A DNA stretch of 64,000 nucleotides from JADJOM01 sp963817435 (GTDB lineage Bacteria > Gemmatimonadota > Gemmatimonadetes > Gemmatimonadales > GWC2-71-9): assembly GCA_963817435.1 (NCBI GenBank), contig CAWFNY010000001.1:806001-870000 (forward strand), in the 5' to 3' direction. The stretch's first letter is position 1; each line of letters begins with the position of its first letter. The position numbers and the translations under genes were made by a program. The notes beneath the pieces are model-generated. The model did not search any database, had not been told where the DNA came from, and was given only the letters and a program-made list of their open reading frames with translations. Below, in pieces: positions 37,267 to 46,555 of this stretch.

Positions 37267-38292
37267 TCAGGGTCGGAAGCGCACCCCCGTCGTTCCCCGG
37301 TGGATTTCACCGAGCACCCAGGTAGGCACGCCGCTGGCCCGCGCACTCTCCTGTGCCGCAGGCACCCGGTCCTTCGGAAGCACCGCAATGAGCCCGACGC
37401 CGAGATTGAAGACATCCCGCATCTCGTCGGTGCCGACCTTGCCAGCTTCCTGCAGAATCCGGAAAAGGGGAGGCCAGGTCCAGCTCCCAGACTCCACCAC
37501 AGCTTCGCATCCCTCAGGCAAGACCCGCACCAAGTTCCCCGGGATACCGCCACCGGTGATATGCGCGATGCCGTGCAGGCTCGAGATGACCGGCATCACC
37601 GCCGCTGCGTAGCTCCGGTGGACCGCCAGCAGCGCCTCGGCCACCGTCTGACCGCTATCTCCAAGCTTGTCAGCGAGTTGGAGCTTCATGACGTCGAAGA
37701 TGACTCGGCGAGCCAGGGTGTAGCCGTTGGTATGCAGGCCGGTTGATTCATAGGCAAGCAGCAAATCCCCGGGCTGAATGCGATCGCCATGGAGTGCCTC
37801 GTCCTCCTCCACGGCACCGATGATCGTCCCGGCCAGGTCAAAATTGCCGGGCTGATATAGCCCCGGCATCTGCGCCGTCTCTCCTCCTGCGAGAGCCATC
37901 CCGTGATTGCGGCACCCCCGGGCCACGCCCTCCACGATCCCGGCGATCTGCTGGACCGTGAGGGCCGCCCCGGCGACGTAGTCCATGAACGCGATTGGCC
38001 TGGCACCGTGGACCAGGATGTCGTTCACCGAGTGGTTGACCAGGTCCTCACCGACTGTATCGAAACGCCCCGCCTGCAACGCGACGAGCACCTTGGTGCC
38101 CACGCCGTCGGTGCTCATCACCAGCACCGGCTTCCGCATGCCCGGTGGCACGCGGACCATTCCCCCGAACGCACCGACATGCCCCACGGACAACGGTGTC
38201 CGGGTGCCGGCCACGAGCTCGCCGATGCGGGCCTTCGCGACCTCCGCGCTGTCGAGGTCGACCCCGGCCGCCGCGTATTGCCGCTCGGTCAT
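37267..38292 (-). CDS. purM: Phosphoribosylformylglycinamidine cyclo-ligase (AIR synthase)
   Basis: 341 aa. It makes aminoimidazole ribotide in purine synthesis. Motifs: VMSTDGVGTKVLVALQ (ATP/Mg), DLVNHSVNDILVHGARPIAFMDYVA, in part, GGETAQMPGLY and HITGGGIPGNLVRVLP. It belongs to the same superfamily as SelD, but these PurM-specific blocks exclude SelD. The ATG at 38292 overlaps the kinase stop as ATGA. Confidence 0.96.
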   Translation of the reverse strand: MTERQYAAAGVDLDSAEVAKARIGELVAGTRTPLSVGHVGAFGGMVRVPPGMRKPVLVMSTDGVGTKVLVALQAGRFDTVGEDLVNHSVNDILVHGARPIAFMDYVAGAALTVQQIAGIVEGVARGCRNHGMALAGGETAQMPGLYQPGNFDLAGTIIGAVEEDEALHGDRIQPGDLLLAYESTGLHTNGYTLARRVIFDVMKLQLADKLGDSGQTVAEALLAVHRSYAAAVMPVISSLHGIAHITGGGIPGNLVRVLPEGCEAVVESGSWTWPPLFRILQEAGKVGTDEMRDVFNLGVGLIAVLPKDRVPAAQESARASGVPTWVLGEIHRGTTGVRFRP

Positions 38293-39209
38293 GCCACCGC
38301 CTCCGCGAGCTCGAAGTGCGTCAGGTCCTTGAAGCTCCGGACCCGGTGGGTCAGTGAGGCGGGGGTCACGCCGTCGAAACCGCCCACACTGAACGCGGAA
38401 ACCGCGAACGAGCCCATCGCGGCACCGTAGACCATCGCGCGGCGGAGCCCGTCGCTCGAGGTGTCCCCGGTGCGCGCCACGTACCCCAGGAAGCCACCCG
38501 CGAAAGCATCGCCCGCGCCGGTGGGGTCGAAGACCTCCTCGAGCGGATATGCGGGGCAGAAGAAGCTGCGTCCGGCCTCGACCAGCAGGGCGCCGTGTTC
38601 GCCGCGCTTCACGATGACCCGCCGCGGGCCGCGCTCCAGCACCCATTTCGCCGCGCGGTGCACGTTCCAGTCGCCGGAGAGCTGGCGGATCTCTTCATCG
38701 TTCACGATGAGCAGGTCGACCCGCTTGAGCACCTCGAGGAAGCGGTCGCGCGCCGAGTCGATCCAGAAGTTCATCGTGTCGCAGGCGACGAGGCGCGGCG
38801 AGCGCATCTGGTCGAGGACCCCGAGCTGCAGGTCGGGGTGGATGTTCCCGAGGAAGACGTACGGCGTGTCGGCGAACGCGGCCGGGATCTTCGGCTTGAA
38901 GTCGGCGAAGACGCCGAGCCTGGTTTCGAGCGTCTCGCGGCTGGCCAGGTCGAAGGAGTACTTCCCCTTCCAGCGAAAGCTCTCGCCTTTGGTCTGTTCG
39001 ACACCCGATATGTCCACGCCGCGCGCGCCGATGGCCTTGAGGTCCGCCATCGGGTAGTCGTCGCCAACGACGCCGACGATGCGAACGCCGGTGAGCAGCG
39101 AGGCCGCGACGCTGAAGTAGACGGCCGAGCCGCCGAGGGCATCATCCGCGGTGCCGAACGGGGTGATGATCGAGTCCAGCGCGACGCTGCCGACAACGAG
39201 GAGTTTCAT
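38289..39209 (-). CDS. PfkB-family carbohydrate/nucleoside kinase
   Basis: 306 aa. A ribokinase-like fold with the N-terminal VVGSVALDSI and GGSAVYFSVAASLL segment and the C-terminal signature DPTGAGDAFAGGFLGY, which holds the catalytic Asp and the anion hole. The substrate is unclear; ribose, adenosine and other sugars are all possible. Its position between argS and purM would fit nucleoside salvage but does not prove it. The start is the ATG at 39209; the frame is open to 39263, but that overlaps argS. Confidence 0.85.
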   Translation of the reverse strand: MKLLVVGSVALDSIITPFGTADDALGGSAVYFSVAASLLTGVRIVGVVGDDYPMADLKAIGARGVDISGVEQTKGESFRWKGKYSFDLASRETLETRLGVFADFKPKIPAAFADTPYVFLGNIHPDLQLGVLDQMRSPRLVACDTMNFWIDSARDRFLEVLKRVDLLIVNDEEIRQLSGDWNVHRAAKWVLERGPRRVIVKRGEHGALLVEAGRSFFCPAYPLEEVFDPTGAGDAFAGGFLGYVARTGDTSSDGLRRAMVYGAAMGSFAVSAFSVGGFDGVTPASLTHRVRSFKDLTHFELAEAVA

Positions 39210-39213
39210 CCAG

Positions 39214-40848
39214 TCACATCCGGTCGGGGGCCGAGAGGCCGAGCAGGCCAAGGCCGTTGGCAAGGACGATACGGGCGGCCCGAGCCAGCGCCAGGCGCGC
39301 CGCCTCGGTGTCAGGCGGTTCGCCGAGCACGCGGCACTTGTGATACCAGCCGTGCGCGACCCGGGCGAGATCTTCCAGGTAGTCGGTCATCCGGTGCGGC
39401 TCACGGACCCGCGCCGCCTTGGCAATGATGTCCGGGAACACCGCGAGTTTCTTGAGCAGCTCCAGATCTTCCGGAGCGGTCAGCGCCTCGAGCCGCACGT
39501 CGGCCGGAACCGACTCGGGGGTGCGATCCGCCACCCGGAAGATGCCGCTCATCCGGGCGTGCGCCATCTGGACGTAGAAGATGGGATTCTCGTCCGTCTG
39601 CTTGCGCGCGAGGTCGACATCGAAGGTGAACGGTGACTGGCCGGGACGCATCAGGAAGAAATAGCGCGTCGCGTCGACACCCACCCAGTCCATGAGATCG
39701 CGCAGGGTGACGAACTCCCCCGACCGCTTGGACATCCGGACCTCTTCCCCGTCGCGGACCACCTTGACCAGCTGGACCAGCGCAACCTCGAAGAAGTCCT
39801 CGCCATAGCCGAGCGCACGGAGCACGGCGCGCATGCGCGGGATGTACCCGTGATGGTCGGCGCCCCAGACGTCGATGACGCGCGCAAAGCCGCGGTCGTG
39901 CTTGTCGACGTGATAGGCGATGTCCGGAACGAAGTAGGTGAACGACCCGTCGCTCTTGCGGAGCACCCGGTCCTTGTCGTCGCCGAAGGCGCTGGTCTTG
40001 AGCCAGAGCGCGCCCTCCCGCTCTTCGGTGAGCCCGCGCCCGGCGAGCAGGGCGAGAGTCGCGTCCACCTTGCCCTGGTCACGGATGGCGCGCTCGCTGC
40101 TCCAGAGATCGAACTTCACCCGGAGGGCAAGCAGGAGTTCCTCCTGCTCCTGGCGGATCAGGACCGGCGCGACCGTGCAGCGCTCCCGCAGCTCGTCGGA
40201 GGCGAGCCTGGCGAACTCCGGGTGCTCCTGCAGCAGCTGCTGCGCCATCTCGCCCAGATAGGCGCCGTGATAGCCGCCCTCGGGAATCTCCGCCGGCCGC
40301 CCCAGCTCCTGCTCGAGCCGAACCCAGAGGCTCTGGATCACCCGCTCGATCTGCACGCCCGCATCGTTGATGTAGAACTCGCGGGTCACGGTATGGCCGG
40401 TCCACTCGAGCAGCGACGCGATCGCGTCGCCGGCCGCGGCACCGCGTCCGTGCCCGACGTGCAGCGGCCCGGTCGGGTTGGCGGACACGAACTCGACGTT
40501 CACCCGCTGGCCGGCGCCGAAGTCCTGCCGCCCGTAGGCGGGGCCCGCCTGGATGATGGTCTGCAGCAGGCTCGAGAGCGCGTCCTGGGCCAGCCAGAAG
40601 TTGACGAAGCCCGGCCCCGCGATCTCGATCTTCGCGACGACGGAGACGGGGATCTGCAGCAGGCCGATGATCCGCTCGGCGAGTGCTCTCGGGCTGGCCT
40701 TGAGCGGCTTGGCCAGCATCATGGCGAGGTTGGTGGAGAGGTCGCCGTGGCCGGCGTCCTTGGGCCGCTCGAGCACGAAGCTCGCGTGCTCCGCGCCCAG
40801 AGCGGCGGCCACACGCGCGAGTTCCGCGCGAATGACGGCGTCGCTCAC
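39214..40848 (-). CDS. argS: Arginyl-tRNA synthetase
   Basis: 544 aa, class I. The N-terminal Add-1 domain is followed by the HIGH-like motif HVGHGRGAAAGD within SANPTGPLHVGHG, the MSK motif as VRMSKRSGEFV, and the DALR anticodon-binding domain ending near GLGLLGLSAPDRM. The start is GTG at 40848, overlapping the zinc-ribbon gene's stop as GTGA; the open frame continuing to 41109 is that neighbour in another frame. It is transcribed from the promoter at 41222-41250 with four other genes. Confidence 0.97.
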   Translation of the reverse strand: MSDAVIRAELARVAAALGAEHASFVLERPKDAGHGDLSTNLAMMLAKPLKASPRALAERIIGLLQIPVSVVAKIEIAGPGFVNFWLAQDALSSLLQTIIQAGPAYGRQDFGAGQRVNVEFVSANPTGPLHVGHGRGAAAGDAIASLLEWTGHTVTREFYINDAGVQIERVIQSLWVRLEQELGRPAEIPEGGYHGAYLGEMAQQLLQEHPEFARLASDELRERCTVAPVLIRQEQEELLLALRVKFDLWSSERAIRDQGKVDATLALLAGRGLTEEREGALWLKTSAFGDDKDRVLRKSDGSFTYFVPDIAYHVDKHDRGFARVIDVWGADHHGYIPRMRAVLRALGYGEDFFEVALVQLVKVVRDGEEVRMSKRSGEFVTLRDLMDWVGVDATRYFFLMRPGQSPFTFDVDLARKQTDENPIFYVQMAHARMSGIFRVADRTPESVPADVRLEALTAPEDLELLKKLAVFPDIIAKAARVREPHRMTDYLEDLARVAHGWYHKCRVLGEPPDTEAARLALARAARIVLANGLGLLGLSAPDRM

Positions 40849-41189
40849 TTGGTGCCCTTCCTGGCGCTCTTGCTGGCTTTGGGGGTCGGCGCAGGGGCGT
40901 CCGCCTTGGCGGGCGCGGCCGGCGACTTGGTGTCGGAGACTGCGGGAGTCGCTGGGGCGGGCGTGCTGCTGCTTTCGGTTTTGGCGGGCTCCTTCCGCGG
41001 CCCCTTGCCGTCCTTGCCGTAATCGGTGATGTAGAAGCCGGTGCCCTTGAAGTGGAGGCCCGCCCCGCCCGAGATCTTCCGCGTGGCCAACTTGCCGCAG
41101 GTCGGGCACTTGCTCCGCGGCTTGTCGGACATCTTCTGGAACAACTCGAACTCATGCCCTTCCGGGCAGAGGTACTCGTACGTGGGCAT
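40845..41189 (-). CDS. FmdB-family zinc-ribbon protein with Ala/Pro/Lys-rich tail
   Basis: 114 aa. The first 45 residues form the FmdB/CxxC regulatory ribbon: PTYEYLCPEGHEFELFQ and SKCPTCGK supply the zinc ligands. A linker GTGFYITDYG is also typical of the family. After residue 60 the chain is low-complexity Ala, Pro, Lys and Ser, ending in basic KASKSARKGTK, which may bind nucleic acid or ribosomes. It is the first gene of the argS-pfkB-purM operon. Function unknown despite wide distribution. Confidence 0.85.
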   Translation of the reverse strand: MPTYEYLCPEGHEFELFQKMSDKPRSKCPTCGKLATRKISGGAGLHFKGTGFYITDYGKDGKGPRKEPAKTESSSTPAPATPAVSDTKSPAAPAKADAPAPTPKASKSARKGTK

Positions 41190-41221
41190 GGCGGCTGCGT
41201 CCTAAGAGAAACGGGCGCAAT

Positions 41222-41250
41222 ATCTTAGCGGAGCCGAGCCGCCGATTCAA
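41222..41250 (-). promoter_or_regulatory. Sigma70-type promoter of the fmdB-like/argS/pfkB/purM operon
   Basis: On the minus strand, TTGAAT (41250-41245), exactly 17 bp, then TAAGAT (41227-41222). The expected start of transcription is near 41215, leaving a leader of about 26 nt before the ATG at 41189. It lies just downstream of another minus-strand gene's stop. Confidence 0.65.
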
Positions 41251-41259
41251 GGCGCGGGG

Positions 41260-43122
41260 TCAGCGAATTCGTCGGCGGAAGGCCGGGAGGAAGTCGTGCC
41301 GCCGATCCGCTGGCCAATGCTCCATCGCCCAGGCTCCATCGACCGCGAAGCCCCGGTCCAGCCGACCCTCGACCCGGAGCCGGAGATTGGGCGCCGGATT
41401 GGGGGTACATGGGATCGGAGCATCCCAGCATCGACCCGGCGGAAAGTTGAGCTGCAGCCCGCTTCGAGTGACGTACGTGGTGACCGTGGGGTGCTTGGCG
41501 ATGGGCTGGAACAAGCCGCTGTCCCCGGGGAGCTGGATGTTCTCGGCAATGATCCGGCGCACTACCCCGAGTCCCCGATTGACACCGAGGGGCTTCACGA
41601 GGGGTGTGAGTACCAGCGGGGTGAGCCCGAGCAGCATCACTGCCGCGAGCAGGGGACGCGAAACCGGATCGGATTCCGCTCGCCATGCCCCGACGGCCAT
41701 CACCGTGCACAGCGCTGCCAGGGACCAGAACATCGGCTCGACATACCGGGGCTCCGGCGCCGAGAAGAACCATGTCGTGATCGCGACCACGATCGGAATC
41801 GCCAGGAGCCACCCGGCGGACTCGGGATTCCTGCCAGCCCCCCTGAAGCGGCGCCAGACCAGGAATCCGACGGCCAGCAGGATGACTAGGCCCGGAACCA
41901 GGATGTGATTGGGCTCCTCGACGGCATGCGCGGCCCAGGGGCCCACCCAGCCGCGCAGACCGACCTCACCCGTGATCACGGGGATGTTGTCCGTTGAGGC
42001 GCGACCCGAGTGGACCACATAGGCAAACTCGGCCTGGGCGTGTTCGGCAGGCGCCCGCCAGTCAACGGGCGCGGGTAACAGGGTGCTCGGGAAGAGGGGA
42101 TAGCCGCTGAGTATGACGCCCCGAGTCACCCAGGCTCCAGCGAACAGCATCACGGAAACCGCCACCCAAGCTGTGGTCCTGACAACCCAGGGGCCTCCCC
42201 GGTTCCGCCACCACCAGTACCCGAGGCAGATCGGCAGGCAGGACGCCGCGAAGACCGCGGCATTCATCTTGAGGCAGACAGCAAGGCTGAGCAGCACGGC
42301 GATGACTACGACGCTGTACCCTCCCGCCAGTCCTTCGACCGCTGTAGTGAGGAGTACGAATGCGGCGGAGGCTACGACCATCAGCACCATGGAGGGTCCG
42401 ATGTCGGTCACGTAGCTCGAAAGCCGGTTCCGCATCGCCACGTGGAGGGCGGGCGCGATCAGCAGTGCATCGAACAGATACCTGCTGCGCGACTGGCCCT
42501 GCCCTCGGTGATAGCGGAACGCACCGGCGAGCCCCTGCCAGAGCATGGCCAGCACCAGAATGCCGTTCGCGAGATGGTAACCGCCCCCCTGCCAGGGCCC
42601 GGTATTCAGCATGGCGTCGTACAGATAGCCCCCGTTGTTGAAGCCGAGGGGACCAAATAGGTTTGCCAGACCGGGCACCACGGGGTAGCTCTGCGCCCAC
42701 GCGATGCCCTGCAGATGGTAGAGCGCGCTGTCCCAGTTGCGCATGGGCCCGAGCGACTGATCTGCGACCCAGAGTGCCCCGAGCAGCATTGTCACCGCCT
42801 CACCACGACTCGGCCTCCACCCGTCAGAGCGCAATGCGCGCAGCACATCGGCGCGCGCAGCGACCAGTCCGAGCAGTCCGGCGGTCAACACGACCGGCAG
42901 CACCCGGCCGTCGATGGGAGCGACGAAGTTCCAGAGGAGAAGCAGCAGGAGCGTGAAGGCGAAGCCTACCCAGAAGGCGCGGAAGCCATCATCCAGCGTC
43001 ACCTCCGCAAGTCCGAAGGCACGGCGCACGGAGAGGCCCAGCCCGACCAGACTGGCGCCCACCAGGAGATCGGTGAGAAGTACGCTGAGGACGCCAGCGA
43101 TGAGACGCAGTGGGAGGTTCAC
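41260..43122 (-). CDS. Large polytopic membrane protein, LIC_10190-like
   Basis: 620 aa with about 12 TM segments. A conserved-looking loop after TM4 reads NWDSALYHLQGIAWAQSYPV, then VPGLANLFGPLGFN; the pattern WDxxxYHxxxIxW...PVVPGL resembles LIC_10190-type and some GT39-like integral membrane proteins, which is my best but uncertain placement. The soluble C-terminal part (about 515-620) contains a Cys-rich GRCWDAPIPCTPNP. It starts at GTG 43122 with AAGG nearby and is divergent from the sulfatase-like gene. Possible role in polysaccharide or lipid modification. Confidence 0.7.
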   Translation of the reverse strand: MNLPLRLIAGVLSVLLTDLLVGASLVGLGLSVRRAFGLAEVTLDDGFRAFWVGFAFTLLLLLLWNFVAPIDGRVLPVVLTAGLLGLVAARADVLRALRSDGWRPSRGEAVTMLLGALWVADQSLGPMRNWDSALYHLQGIAWAQSYPVVPGLANLFGPLGFNNGGYLYDAMLNTGPWQGGGYHLANGILVLAMLWQGLAGAFRYHRGQGQSRSRYLFDALLIAPALHVAMRNRLSSYVTDIGPSMVLMVVASAAFVLLTTAVEGLAGGYSVVVIAVLLSLAVCLKMNAAVFAASCLPICLGYWWWRNRGGPWVVRTTAWVAVSVMLFAGAWVTRGVILSGYPLFPSTLLPAPVDWRAPAEHAQAEFAYVVHSGRASTDNIPVITGEVGLRGWVGPWAAHAVEEPNHILVPGLVILLAVGFLVWRRFRGAGRNPESAGWLLAIPIVVAITTWFFSAPEPRYVEPMFWSLAALCTVMAVGAWRAESDPVSRPLLAAVMLLGLTPLVLTPLVKPLGVNRGLGVVRRIIAENIQLPGDSGLFQPIAKHPTVTTYVTRSGLQLNFPPGRCWDAPIPCTPNPAPNLRLRVEGRLDRGFAVDGAWAMEHWPADRRHDFLPAFRRRIR

Positions 43123-43240
43123 GTGCCACCCTTTCCGGGTTCGACCCCGGGGGTTTCCGGGGTGATCCGTGGCCGGGTCGCCGGTTGGGCGGCCCTGATG
43201 TGGTCGCAGACGAGTCGGGACGCCTGCCGCGGTTTCCCGT

Positions 43241-45193
43241 ATGCAACTTCAGGGCCCCGAGCCGGGCGGTGCCCGGGCAGCGCACGATTGTTGCTGTCAC
43301 AGCACCCGATTCGAGTCCCCGAGCCGATCCGCGAGGCGCCGCTTGACCCAACCCCACGACAGCACCACCGCTGACGCTCCGGCTCGCGGACCAGAGGACC
43401 GCATCGCTTCATCGCGGCTCGGCGGAATCAGGGACGTGTTCGCCGTCGCGATCTGGTTCGGACTGCTCACCGGGATCGTCTATGGGGGCACCCTGGTGCT
43501 GCGGCAGGAGCTCACCGGGCGGATCACCTGGGTCAGCCCGCATGCAATCTGGATGGCCCCGGCCGCGCAGATCGTCCTGTTTCTTCCCCTCGCTCTACTG
43601 CTCGTCGTGGTGGCGCAGCTCGCGCCGCGCTTTCCATCCTTCAGCGCCAGCATCTGGCTATTCAGCTTCCTGTCGATCTTCACCAGTCTGCTGCCCTACC
43701 CACAGATCGCGCGCTGGTCCGCTGCCCTCATCGCGGCCGGCGTCGCAACCCAGCTGACGCGCGTCCTCGGTCCGAAGCGGGCACCGGTCGTTCGCGGCCT
43801 CATTCGGAGCGGCGTGGTGCTCATGCTGCTGGTCGGGCTTCTCGGGGGTGGCCGTGCCGCCTGGCGGTCGTGGCAGTCACGCCACGGGATCGACACACTC
43901 GCTGCCCCCGGACCAGGCGCGCCAAGCGTGCTCATGGTCGTCCTGGACACCGCCCGGGAAATGGATCTGAGCCTCTACGGATACGGCCGGCCAACCACCC
44001 CCGCGTTGTCCCGGTGGGCGTCGCAGGGCGCGGTGTTCGAGCGGGCGATCAGCACCGCACCCTGGACCCTCCCGTCTCACGGCACCCTCTTCAGCGGCGC
44101 GTACCCGTGGCAGCTCTCCGGCGACTGGCGGATCCGCGATGACGGGCGAGGTGTAATGCTGGCGGAGCTGTTCCAGGCACGCGGATACCGCACCGCCGGA
44201 TTCGTGGCGAACCTGCTCTACACTTCCTATGAGACTGGCCTCGCGAGGGGCTTTCTGGAGTACGACGACTACCCGTTGTCGTTCCATCAGATCCTGCTGC
44301 ACAGCCCCGTGTGCCAGACCGCCCTGTTCACCACGCTGGTCCGCGCGCGCAGCGTGCGGGGTGCCGCACGCGAGCTCAGGAAGTTCAACCTCGGTGTCGT
44401 GCAGAATCCGGGTGACGAATACCGGGACGCCACCAATGTAACCGGCGCCTTTCTCGACTGGCAGGCAGGACTGGGGGATCGTCCGTTCTTCGCGTTCCTC
44501 AACTACTTCGATGCGCACGGCCCGTACCGCTCCCCCGAGCGGTTCAAGAGCGCCTTCGCTGCCGGCGGTGGGGACCGGGATCGCTACGACGCGTCCATCG
44601 CCTATCTCGATTCCGAGGTGGACCGGCTGCTCAGTGCGCTTGCGAAGCGCGGCGCACTGGACCACACCATCGTCGTGATCGTGGCCGACCACGGAGAACA
44701 GTTCGGTGAGCACAAGCTGACGGGACACGCCAACAGCCTGTATCTCCCGCTGCTGCACGTGCCGCTTATCGTCCGGTACCCCGCCCGCGTTCCAGCAGGA
44801 ATCCGGATCGCCCAGACGGTCAGTTTGCGGGATGTTGGAGCGACAATCCTCGATCTGGCGGGCGCCGGGCAGGCCTCGTCCTTCCCGGGGAGCAGCCTCA
44901 TGCCGCTGGTCTCGCACGGCGACACGACCGGACTCAGCCCCGTGATCTCCGAACTGAGCCAGGGCATCAACGTGAACCCCGCCTTTCCGAACGCACACTC
45001 CTCAATGGCCTCGCTGATCGACGGATCGTATCACTACATCCGCAACGATCGGGGCGCCGAAGAGCTGTACGCCTGGCGAACAGATTCGCTGGAACTCTCC
45101 AATCTCGCCTCCAGCCCGGCGCTGAGCGACACGCTGCTGCGGCTTCGGGAACGGATACGGACGCTGGCTCCGCCCGGCACGAAGCCGGAATAG
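43241..45193 (+). CDS. Membrane-anchored sulfatase-like hydrolase/transferase (alkaline phosphatase superfamily)
   Basis: 650 aa. Four or five N-terminal TM helices (about residues 70-200) are followed by a periplasmic sulfatase fold from about 228. Seen: VLMVVLDTAREMDLSLYGY (first metal Asp), APWTLPSHGTLFSG at the active site, NYFDAHGPY, VVIVADHGEQFGEH (Asp-His metal ligands). The nucleophile position is Thr, as in LtaS/phosphoethanolamine-transferase-like proteins, and not the Cys/Ser of formylglycine sulfatases, so a phosphotransferase role is plausible. Start uncertain: ATG 43241, or TTG 43343 with GAGG upstream. It is divergent from the membrane protein at 41260. Confidence 0.8.
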   Translation: MQLQGPEPGGARAAHDCCCHSTRFESPSRSARRRLTQPHDSTTADAPARGPEDRIASSRLGGIRDVFAVAIWFGLLTGIVYGGTLVLRQELTGRITWVSPHAIWMAPAAQIVLFLPLALLLVVVAQLAPRFPSFSASIWLFSFLSIFTSLLPYPQIARWSAALIAAGVATQLTRVLGPKRAPVVRGLIRSGVVLMLLVGLLGGGRAAWRSWQSRHGIDTLAAPGPGAPSVLMVVLDTAREMDLSLYGYGRPTTPALSRWASQGAVFERAISTAPWTLPSHGTLFSGAYPWQLSGDWRIRDDGRGVMLAELFQARGYRTAGFVANLLYTSYETGLARGFLEYDDYPLSFHQILLHSPVCQTALFTTLVRARSVRGAARELRKFNLGVVQNPGDEYRDATNVTGAFLDWQAGLGDRPFFAFLNYFDAHGPYRSPERFKSAFAAGGGDRDRYDASIAYLDSEVDRLLSALAKRGALDHTIVVIVADHGEQFGEHKLTGHANSLYLPLLHVPLIVRYPARVPAGIRIAQTVSLRDVGATILDLAGAGQASSFPGSSLMPLVSHGDTTGLSPVISELSQGINVNPAFPNAHSSMASLIDGSYHYIRNDRGAEELYAWRTDSLELSNLASSPALSDTLLRLRERIRTLAPPGTKPE

Positions 45194-45225
45194 CCCGACC
45201 CAGGGTGGCCGCGCTTCGGCCAGGC

Positions 45226-46371
45226 TCAGCCGCCCTGCCGGATCTTGCGCAGCGCGCGGTCGAGGGCGGCGACCACATCGGGCGTCACGCTGTGCCTGCG
45301 CTGCTGTTCGAGCACCGAGCGGGCAGCCTTCGCCTGCTTGCCCATCGCGCCCAGCGCATCCGCCGTTGCGATGATCAGATCGTGCCCCCCGTCGAGTTCA
45401 TCGTTCGACTCCAGCACCTTCACGAGGTCGCCCACCGCGCCCTTGCCTGCCGGCCCCATCAGGCGGAGTCCGCGGGCCGCGTCCAGACGGATCGGCATCG
45501 CGCCGCTCCGCACCGCCTTCCCCAGCGGTTGGGCCGCCTTCGAGCCGATCCCGGCGAGCGCCACCACCGCGACGCTCCGCAGCGAGTCGTCGCCATCGAA
45601 GAACACCGACAGCACCAGCGGTGCGGCATCGCCGGCGTCCTTGCCGATCCGGCCGAGGGCGTACACCAGGTTCTCCACCCGTACCCGCTGCGCCGGAGCG
45701 GAGAGTGTCGGGTCCCGGCGCAGCTCTTCCGCCAGCGAGGCCGCCAGCGGCCGGGCGGCCTTCTTCGCCTCGCGGCCGAGATGCCCGAGGGCCCAGGCGG
45801 CCGAGGCGCGAACCCAGAGGGAGTCGTCGGCAAGCAGCCTGACGAGTCCCGGCACCACGTCTCCCTTGGCCACCCCGATCACGCCGATGGCCTCCGCGGC
45901 GTTGGCGCGCACCCAGGGATCGCGGGTGCGGAGCGCCGGGAGCAGCACCGGGGTGGCGGCGGGACCGATCGCCTCGAGCGCGTCGCGGGCGGCCTCCTGG
46001 ACCGGGCGGGCGTCGTCGGAGAGCACGTTGAGGAGCGCGGGCGATGCGTCGCGGGCGGAGGCACCGATCCGCCGGATCGCCGTCACCGCCCAGAGCCGAA
46101 CCTCCTGATTCTCGTCGCGGGTCGCGCGGATGAGCACCGGGAGCGCGTCGCGCGCGGCGGGCCCGAGCGCGGCGATCGACTTGATCGCTTCACGCCGTAG
46201 TTCGGGGATGTAGTGATCGGCCTGCACCATCCAGTCGGCGAGGGATTTGCCCCTGGAGAATGCTTGCGGCACCGCGCGGGCGCCTTGCGCGGCAGTGATC
46301 GACGGGATCGTGATATGGATGAGGATCGCGGTCAGGAACGCCGCGCTCGTGAAAGCGCCATCGCACCGCAT
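45226..46371 (-). CDS. Exported HEAT-repeat protein
   Basis: 381 aa. A signal peptide (about residues 1-28, SITAAQG) is followed by about nine HEAT/PBS-like helical repeats with the recurrent pattern A-[AV]-x-A-L-G-x-[IL]-G, for example VRLWAVTAIRRIGASA, VQEAARDALEAIGPAA, VRANAAEAIGVIGVAK and VRASAAWALGHLG. Such solenoids bind proteins. I chose the ATG at 46371, which gives a sensible signal peptide; the frame is open to 46458. The gene converges with the sulfatase-like gene. No catalytic motif was seen. Confidence 0.8.
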   Translation of the reverse strand: MRCDGAFTSAAFLTAILIHITIPSITAAQGARAVPQAFSRGKSLADWMVQADHYIPELRREAIKSIAALGPAARDALPVLIRATRDENQEVRLWAVTAIRRIGASARDASPALLNVLSDDARPVQEAARDALEAIGPAATPVLLPALRTRDPWVRANAAEAIGVIGVAKGDVVPGLVRLLADDSLWVRASAAWALGHLGREAKKAARPLAASLAEELRRDPTLSAPAQRVRVENLVYALGRIGKDAGDAAPLVLSVFFDGDDSLRSVAVVALAGIGSKAAQPLGKAVRSGAMPIRLDAARGLRLMGPAGKGAVGDLVKVLESNDELDGGHDLIIATADALGAMGKQAKAARSVLEQQRRHSVTPDVVAALDRALRKIRQGG

Positions 46372-46494
46372 GGCGGGGACTCCAGCCGAATGTCGAGTCC
46401 CGTCCCTGGGACTGTCCTGCGAAGGGCGCAGCGCCCGTCGGGGCGTGCTGAGCCCCAATGTACGCCGCGGTCCCGGGCGCGGCCAGTGGCGGAC

Positions 46495-46525
46495 TTGACG
46501 CTGCCATGAGCGGGGAGGTTATCCT
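46495..46525 (+). promoter_or_regulatory. Probable sigma70 promoter of the barrel gene at 46556
   Basis: TTGACG (46495-46500), 19 bp, TATCCT (46520-46525). The -35 is 5/6 to consensus, the -10 is 4/6, and the spacing is slightly long. The predicted start is about 25 nt upstream of the GTG. Confidence 0.45.
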
Positions 46526-46555
46526 ATTCACACACCGTTCCAGACGGAGTCCCTT

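Noticed and set aside
37267..38292. SelD rather than PurM, suggested by the presence of selB
   Set aside because: It lacks the SelD Cys/Sec active-site loop and has PurM-specific blocks such as GGETAQMPGLY.
43295..43325. tRNA T-arm-like sequence (CCCGATTCGAGTCCCC)
   Set aside because: No matching acceptor or anticodon stem is found on either side.
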